A DNA stretch of 64,000 bases from UBA917 sp964435085 (GTDB taxonomy: Bacteria > Patescibacteriota > Patescibacteriia > Patescibacteriales > Patescibacteriaceae). The notes beneath the pieces were generated by a model that saw only the letters and a program-made list of their open reading frames with translations, searched no databases and was not told the DNA's origin. The position numbers and the translations under genes are program-made. Positions 61,347-64,000 of the stretch are shown here, one piece after another (position 1 is the first letter of the stretch; every line of letters begins with the position of its first letter). Location of the stretch: positions 4,111-68,110 of the forward strand of contig CAYSXQ010000002.1 in assembly GCA_964435085.1 (NCBI GenBank), read 5' to 3'.

Positions 61347-61427
61347 TGCGGACGGAGAGACTTGAACTCTCATGACTTGCGTCACCAGCTCCTAAGGCTG
61401 GCGTGTATACCATTTCACCACGTCCGC
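61347..61427 (-). tRNA. tRNA-Leu (anticodon UAG)
   Basis: 81 bases. Acceptor GCGGACG / CGTCCGC with discriminator A, a D arm, anticodon stem CCAGC/GCTGG with loop CTTAGGA (anticodon TAG), a long variable arm TGACGCAAGTCA typical of class II tRNAs, and T arm GAGAG-TTCAAGT-CTCTC. The 3-prime CCA is not encoded (CTA follows). It reads CUN leucine codons. Confidence 0.93.
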
Positions 61428-61535
61428 CTACGCTCGTTTGGGCGAGCTACGGTAGGACACAGTCCGCTGGTTCGTAGCTGCCTAAATGGCTATGGCGTGA
61501 CTAGAACCCAAAGATAAAAAAATGGGCTTTCGTCT
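61428..61535 (-). ncRNA. Structured leader RNA upstream of tRNA-Leu
   Basis: Predicted start near 61535, then about 107 bases to the tRNA. Stems include AGCTACG/CGTAGCT with an inner GGAC/GTCC hairpin, and GCTCG/CGAGC. A second, competing pair CCTAC/GTAGG uses the base next to the tRNA acceptor. It is much more GC-rich than the nearby spacers. It matches no RNA class I know. Confidence 0.5.
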
Positions 61536-61541
61536 ACATTG

Positions 61542-61570
61542 TTTATAATAAATATTTAACAGTCTGTCAA
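61542..61570 (-). promoter_or_regulatory. Promoter of the leader RNA / tRNA-Leu transcript
   Basis: Minus strand TTGACA (61565-61570), 17-base spacer, TATAAA (61542-61547). Confidence 0.75.
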
Positions 61571-61585
61571 ATTTGACAAATAGTG

Positions 61586-61614
61586 TTTACAAGCGATGAG
61601 GGATTAGATATGAT
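61586..61614 (+). promoter_or_regulatory. Promoter of the DHH-like gene
   Basis: TTTACA (61586-61591), 17-base spacer, TATGAT (61609-61614). The in-frame ATG at 61610 falls inside the -10 box, so the start at 61652 is preferred. Confidence 0.65.
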
Positions 61615-61651
61615 GGTAGGCGCTTATAAAAGACATCTAGCTTTATTCATT

Positions 61652-62776
61652 ATGCTTAGTCAGACAGAACAATTTTGGAAGCAAATCAAGGCAGCTAAGG
61701 CAGTGGCTATTATTGTCGGCCGAGATCAGATTGAAGACGGTCTAGCCAGTGCTCTCGCCCTTAAGAAAATTGCTAATCAACTTAACATCACCGCTGATAT
61801 TATTTCAATCCTTCCTAGCACTCCCCTAACTGACTTTTTGCGTGGTGAAATAGAATTACTATCAGAACTGAGTCAGCCCCGTGAATTTATTATTAGCCTA
61901 TCTACCGTCAATACTCAGGTTGATAAAGTTAAGTACAAAATGGAAAATGGCCGATTGGACTTTATAGTCCTGCCGCAAAACGGCTTCTTTAGTGAAAACG
62001 ATGTGAGCGTGCGGCCAAATGGCTTTGCTTATGATTTAATCATTACCATCAACGTTGCAGAGCTACTATCATTAGGTGAAATCTATCAGCACAATGTGGA
62101 TTTCTTTTACACGACAGCGATTATCAATATTGATAATCAGGCCAGTAACGAAAACTTCGGTCAAATTAATATCATTGATTTTAATGCTACTTCAGCCACA
62201 GAAATAGTCTATGAATTATGTCGAGAAACAGAAGCTGCTCTAATCAAAGCAGATATTGCTACTTGCCTACTGGCTGGTATCATCAGTCGCACCAAGAGCT
62301 ACAAGACTGAGATGGTTACACCACAATCACTAATGATTACAGCAGACTTACTGAAACTGGGAGCCGAGCGGGACATGATTATTGATAAATTATATCGTAA
62401 TCGAAGTCTGGCCACCTTGCAGCTCTGGGGCAAATTACTAATGGCTCTAGAAAGCACGCTTGATGACAAAGTCTTGTACTGTCGCCTTGGTCAAGAGGAA
62501 CTAGCTAGCATTGCCGAAAATGATATCCATCAGATCTTAGATGAATTAATCTCACTGATTCCAGCTGCTATGGTATTGTTAATCTTCTTTGAACAGGGCG
62601 AGACAACTACCTTGCTAGCTGCCTCACCAAAGAATATTAATTGCTTATCATTACTCAAAGAATATAGTCCAAGTGGAGCTAAGCGACTACTCTGGCTCGA
62701 TCTCCCCTCACCTATCGCCACCGCTCAAGAAGAAATTCTGAAATTAGTTACTAGTAAATTAGAAAAGATCAATTAA
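61652..62776 (+). CDS. Degenerate DHH-family (NrnA/RecJ-like) protein
   Basis: 374 residues from ATG 61652. The N-terminal DHH domain is recognisable (IVGRDQIEDGLASALAL at about 21-37, usually HxDxDGDxxGSxxAL) and NIDNQASNENFGQINIID (159-176, usually DHHxxN). The metal-binding DHH reads DNQ and the first His/Asp set is changed to RDQIEDG, so nanoRNase activity is unlikely. A DHHA1-like C-terminal part follows. Such inactive DHH proteins are common in CPR and may bind nucleotides. Convergent with trxB; shares a bidirectional terminator. Confidence 0.75.
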   Translation: MLSQTEQFWKQIKAAKAVAIIVGRDQIEDGLASALALKKIANQLNITADIISILPSTPLTDFLRGEIELLSELSQPREFIISLSTVNTQVDKVKYKMENGRLDFIVLPQNGFFSENDVSVRPNGFAYDLIITINVAELLSLGEIYQHNVDFFYTTAIINIDNQASNENFGQINIIDFNATSATEIVYELCRETEAALIKADIATCLLAGIISRTKSYKTEMVTPQSLMITADLLKLGAERDMIIDKLYRNRSLATLQLWGKLLMALESTLDDKVLYCRLGQEELASIAENDIHQILDELISLIPAAMVLLIFFEQGETTTLLAASPKNINCLSLLKEYSPSGAKRLLWLDLPSPIATAQEEILKLVTSKLEKIN

Positions 62777-62806
62777 AAAATCCGCCCTAAGCTAGGGCGG
62801 ATTTTT
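62775..62806. terminator. Bidirectional terminator between the DHH-like gene and trxB
   Basis: A-run TCCGCCCTA / TAGGGCGGA T-run with loop AGC. Confidence 0.9.
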
Positions 62807-62815
62807 ATTGTCAGT

Positions 62816-63739
62816 TTAGCCTTTGAGAGCCTTGAAAGCGGTGTCGGCGGCAATAGACCCCTCACCGACAGCTGTGGCAATCTGGCGGAAATAATTAGAA
62901 TTATTAGTTAGGTCGCCGGCAGCATAGACACCGGGAATATTAGTAGACATATCCGGAGCAACCTTAATGAAACCAAATTCATCGACCTCGCCGCCAAGAG
63001 CTACGAAGAGTTCATTTCTAGGCTTAGAACCGATTTCGACAAAGAGCCCAGAGACAGCTAGTTGGGCCTCGCCATTGAAAGGCTTATCCAAAATAATTTT
63101 TTCTAATTTAGATTCGCCAGCAAGACCAATAACATTAGTCTCTTTAATCAAAGTTACATTAGCCTTAGTAGCCAGTTCATTCATCCAAGCAACTTCACCT
63201 TTAAGCTCTTTGCCGCGATAGATGAGATAGACTTGAGGGCAGATGTCAGACAAATACAGAGCGGCAGTGATAGCACTGTTACCGCCACCAGTGACAGCTG
63301 TAACCTTACCCTTGTAAAACATCGCGTCACAAGTGGCGCAGTAAGTGACACCGCGACCAGCATAAGAATCTTCATTAGCAAGGCCTAAGTGACTATGCTT
63401 AGTGCCAGTAGCGATCAAGAGCAGCTTGGCTTGGAAAGTGTCGCCGTTTTTGGTAGTAACCACGAAGTCTCCCTTAGCACCAGAAATACTAGCAACTTCA
63501 GCAATCAAGGTTTCAGCATTCATACCAACTAACTGATCAGTCATTTTCTTGGTCAATTCCGGTCCGGTTACGCCAGGGTCACCTGGCCAGTTGCGGATTT
63601 CGTGTGATTCCATCATTAGGCCACCAGGCACGCCACCAATCGCTAGAACCTTCATGTTGTAGCGTAAGGCATAGATTTGAGCCGTAATAGAAGCAGGGCC
63701 GAGGCCAATGATGAGGAGGTCGTATTTAGTTTCATTCAT
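62816..63739 (-). CDS. trxB: Thioredoxin reductase-like flavoprotein
   Basis: 307 residues. FAD-binding GxGPAS motif (GLGPASITAQIYALR, 12-26), redox pair CATC (134-137), second dinucleotide site GGGNSA (151-156) and YAAGDLTNNSNYFRQIATAVGEGSIAA near the end. The NADPH-phosphate motif HRRxxxR reads YRGKELK (174-180), so NADPH use is doubtful; NADH- or ferredoxin-linked forms of this family exist. It reduces thioredoxin or a related disulfide protein. Downstream of a partial gene on the same strand. Confidence 0.92.
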   Translation of the reverse strand: MNETKYDLLIIGLGPASITAQIYALRYNMKVLAIGGVPGGLMMESHEIRNWPGDPGVTGPELTKKMTDQLVGMNAETLIAEVASISGAKGDFVVTTKNGDTFQAKLLLIATGTKHSHLGLANEDSYAGRGVTYCATCDAMFYKGKVTAVTGGGNSAITAALYLSDICPQVYLIYRGKELKGEVAWMNELATKANVTLIKETNVIGLAGESKLEKIILDKPFNGEAQLAVSGLFVEIGSKPRNELFVALGGEVDEFGFIKVAPDMSTNIPGVYAAGDLTNNSNYFRQIATAVGEGSIAADTAFKALKG

Positions 63740-63799
63740 ATCTTTGCTATTTTATGTAGTTTTTATCTTAGGGTATATTTGGGAAATGTTCAAATGAGC

Positions 63800-63842
63800 C
63801 TAATTTCCAAGTGCCCTTGTGGTATAAATTTGAAATTGGAAA
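63800..63842. repeat. AT-rich repeat fragment with the AGTGCCCTTGTGGTAT motif
   Basis: AGTGCCCTTGTGGTAT (about 63810-63825) is the reverse complement of ATACCACAAGGGCACT in the repeat at 46263-46411; TTTGAAATTGGAAATTAAA surrounds it. It fills the spacer between trxB and the partial gene. Confidence 0.65.
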
Positions 63843-64000
63843 TTAAAAACTCCCCATCCCCGTCCACTCCTGCAAGCCCAATAAATAAGGCAAATACCAG
63901 GCTAGCGACTCATTTGTACTATACTCAGTCCCCGCTTGCCAAGCACTAGCAAAGTAGTCATCAAAGTCAGCAGCCAGCTTCCAATCAGTATTAAGTACTA
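63843..64000 (-). CDS. Unknown protein, C-terminal fragment (runs off the window)
   Basis: An open minus-strand frame ends at TAA 63843-63845 and runs into the window edge (52 codons). It reads WKLAADFDDYFASAWQ, then ESLAWYLPYLLGLQEW and ends GMGSF. It is rich in aromatic residues, as in helical enzymes, and shows no in-frame stop. The family cannot be told from this fragment. trxB is 103 bases downstream. Confidence 0.55.
   Translation of the reverse strand, partial: VLNTDWKLAADFDDYFASAWQAGTEYSTNESLAWYLPYLLGLQEWTGMGSF

Noticed and set aside
61583..61651. Earlier starts (GTG 61583, ATG 61610) of the DHH-like gene
   Set aside because: 61583 is upstream of the predicted promoter and 61610 lies inside the -10 box; MLSQTEQFWK at 61652 fits the family start.
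1..64000. UGA recoded to Gly or Trp
   Set aside because: All genes are full length without in-frame TGA, and Gly and Trp use normal codons. The data fit UGA being unused, not reassigned.

Overview
The window looks like a chromosomal segment of a Candidate Phyla Radiation (Patescibacteria) bacterium, probably a metagenome-assembled scaffold. The base composition is moderately AT-rich. The gene set is mostly informational and envelope genes, with no amino-acid, cofactor or respiratory operons. Several families are typical of this group: a PilM-N-O-B type IV pilus operon ending in a VanZ-like gene, LemA/DUF2207/HtpX, DUF3160, a degenerate DHH protein, GH130 next to glycosyltransferases, and secreted proteins with CPR-type short repeats. 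Most housekeeping genes have no Shine-Dalgarno (SD) sequence. I cannot place it at phylum level.

Layout. 1-6.4 kb: N-terminus of a secreted surface protein, then the minus-strand pilus operon. 6.5-9.1 kb: membrane-anchored beta-propeller protein and RadA. 9.1-16.5 kb: translation genes (trmD, khpA, tsf, rpsB, rpmE, prfA, prmC) with small stand-alone orphan genes between them. 16.5-19.5 kb: RarA, a DUF167 protein and two orphan coiled-coil genes. 19.5-28 kb: carbohydrate region with a phosphodiester-glycosidase protein, NagB, a PIG-L deacetylase, a GT4 enzyme, and a GH130 / GT4-glycosidase fusion / debranching-type operon. 28-39.7 kb: ValS, L25, RodA, a DUF3160 membrane pair, GyrB, TyrS. 40-47 kb: DnaE, a MurE-like ligase, a FemABX protein and RuvA, with AT-rich repeats filling most spacers. 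47-55 kb: HtpX, DUF2207, LemA, a 25-residue membrane micro-ORF, IleS, UvrB and two small orphan genes. 55-64 kb: S21, a HisRS-like protein, LepB, a four-helix-bundle gene inside inverted repeats, PpsA, tRNA-Leu with a structured leader, a DHH-like protein, TrxB and the C-terminus of an unknown protein.

The most notable observations are these. (1) None of 58 stop codons is TGA (51 TAA, 7 TAG). (2) The HisRS homologue lacks the catalytic arginine and several signature residues. (3) Eight small orphan genes combine an SD sequence with an intrinsic terminator, and five of them also have near-consensus -35/-10 promoters, unlike the housekeeping genes. (4) A four-helix-bundle (23S IVS protein family) gene sits inside about 50-bp inverted repeats. 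(5) A structured leader with two competing folds precedes tRNA-Leu. (6) AT-rich repeats separate genes and in three cases carry nested GC-rich palindromes at defined sites.

Two runs of 100 N (18693-18792 and 51552-51651) are each flanked by the same 55 bases on both sides. They are assembly joins. Removing one 55-base copy plus the Ns at 51.6 kb restores one intact ileS frame.
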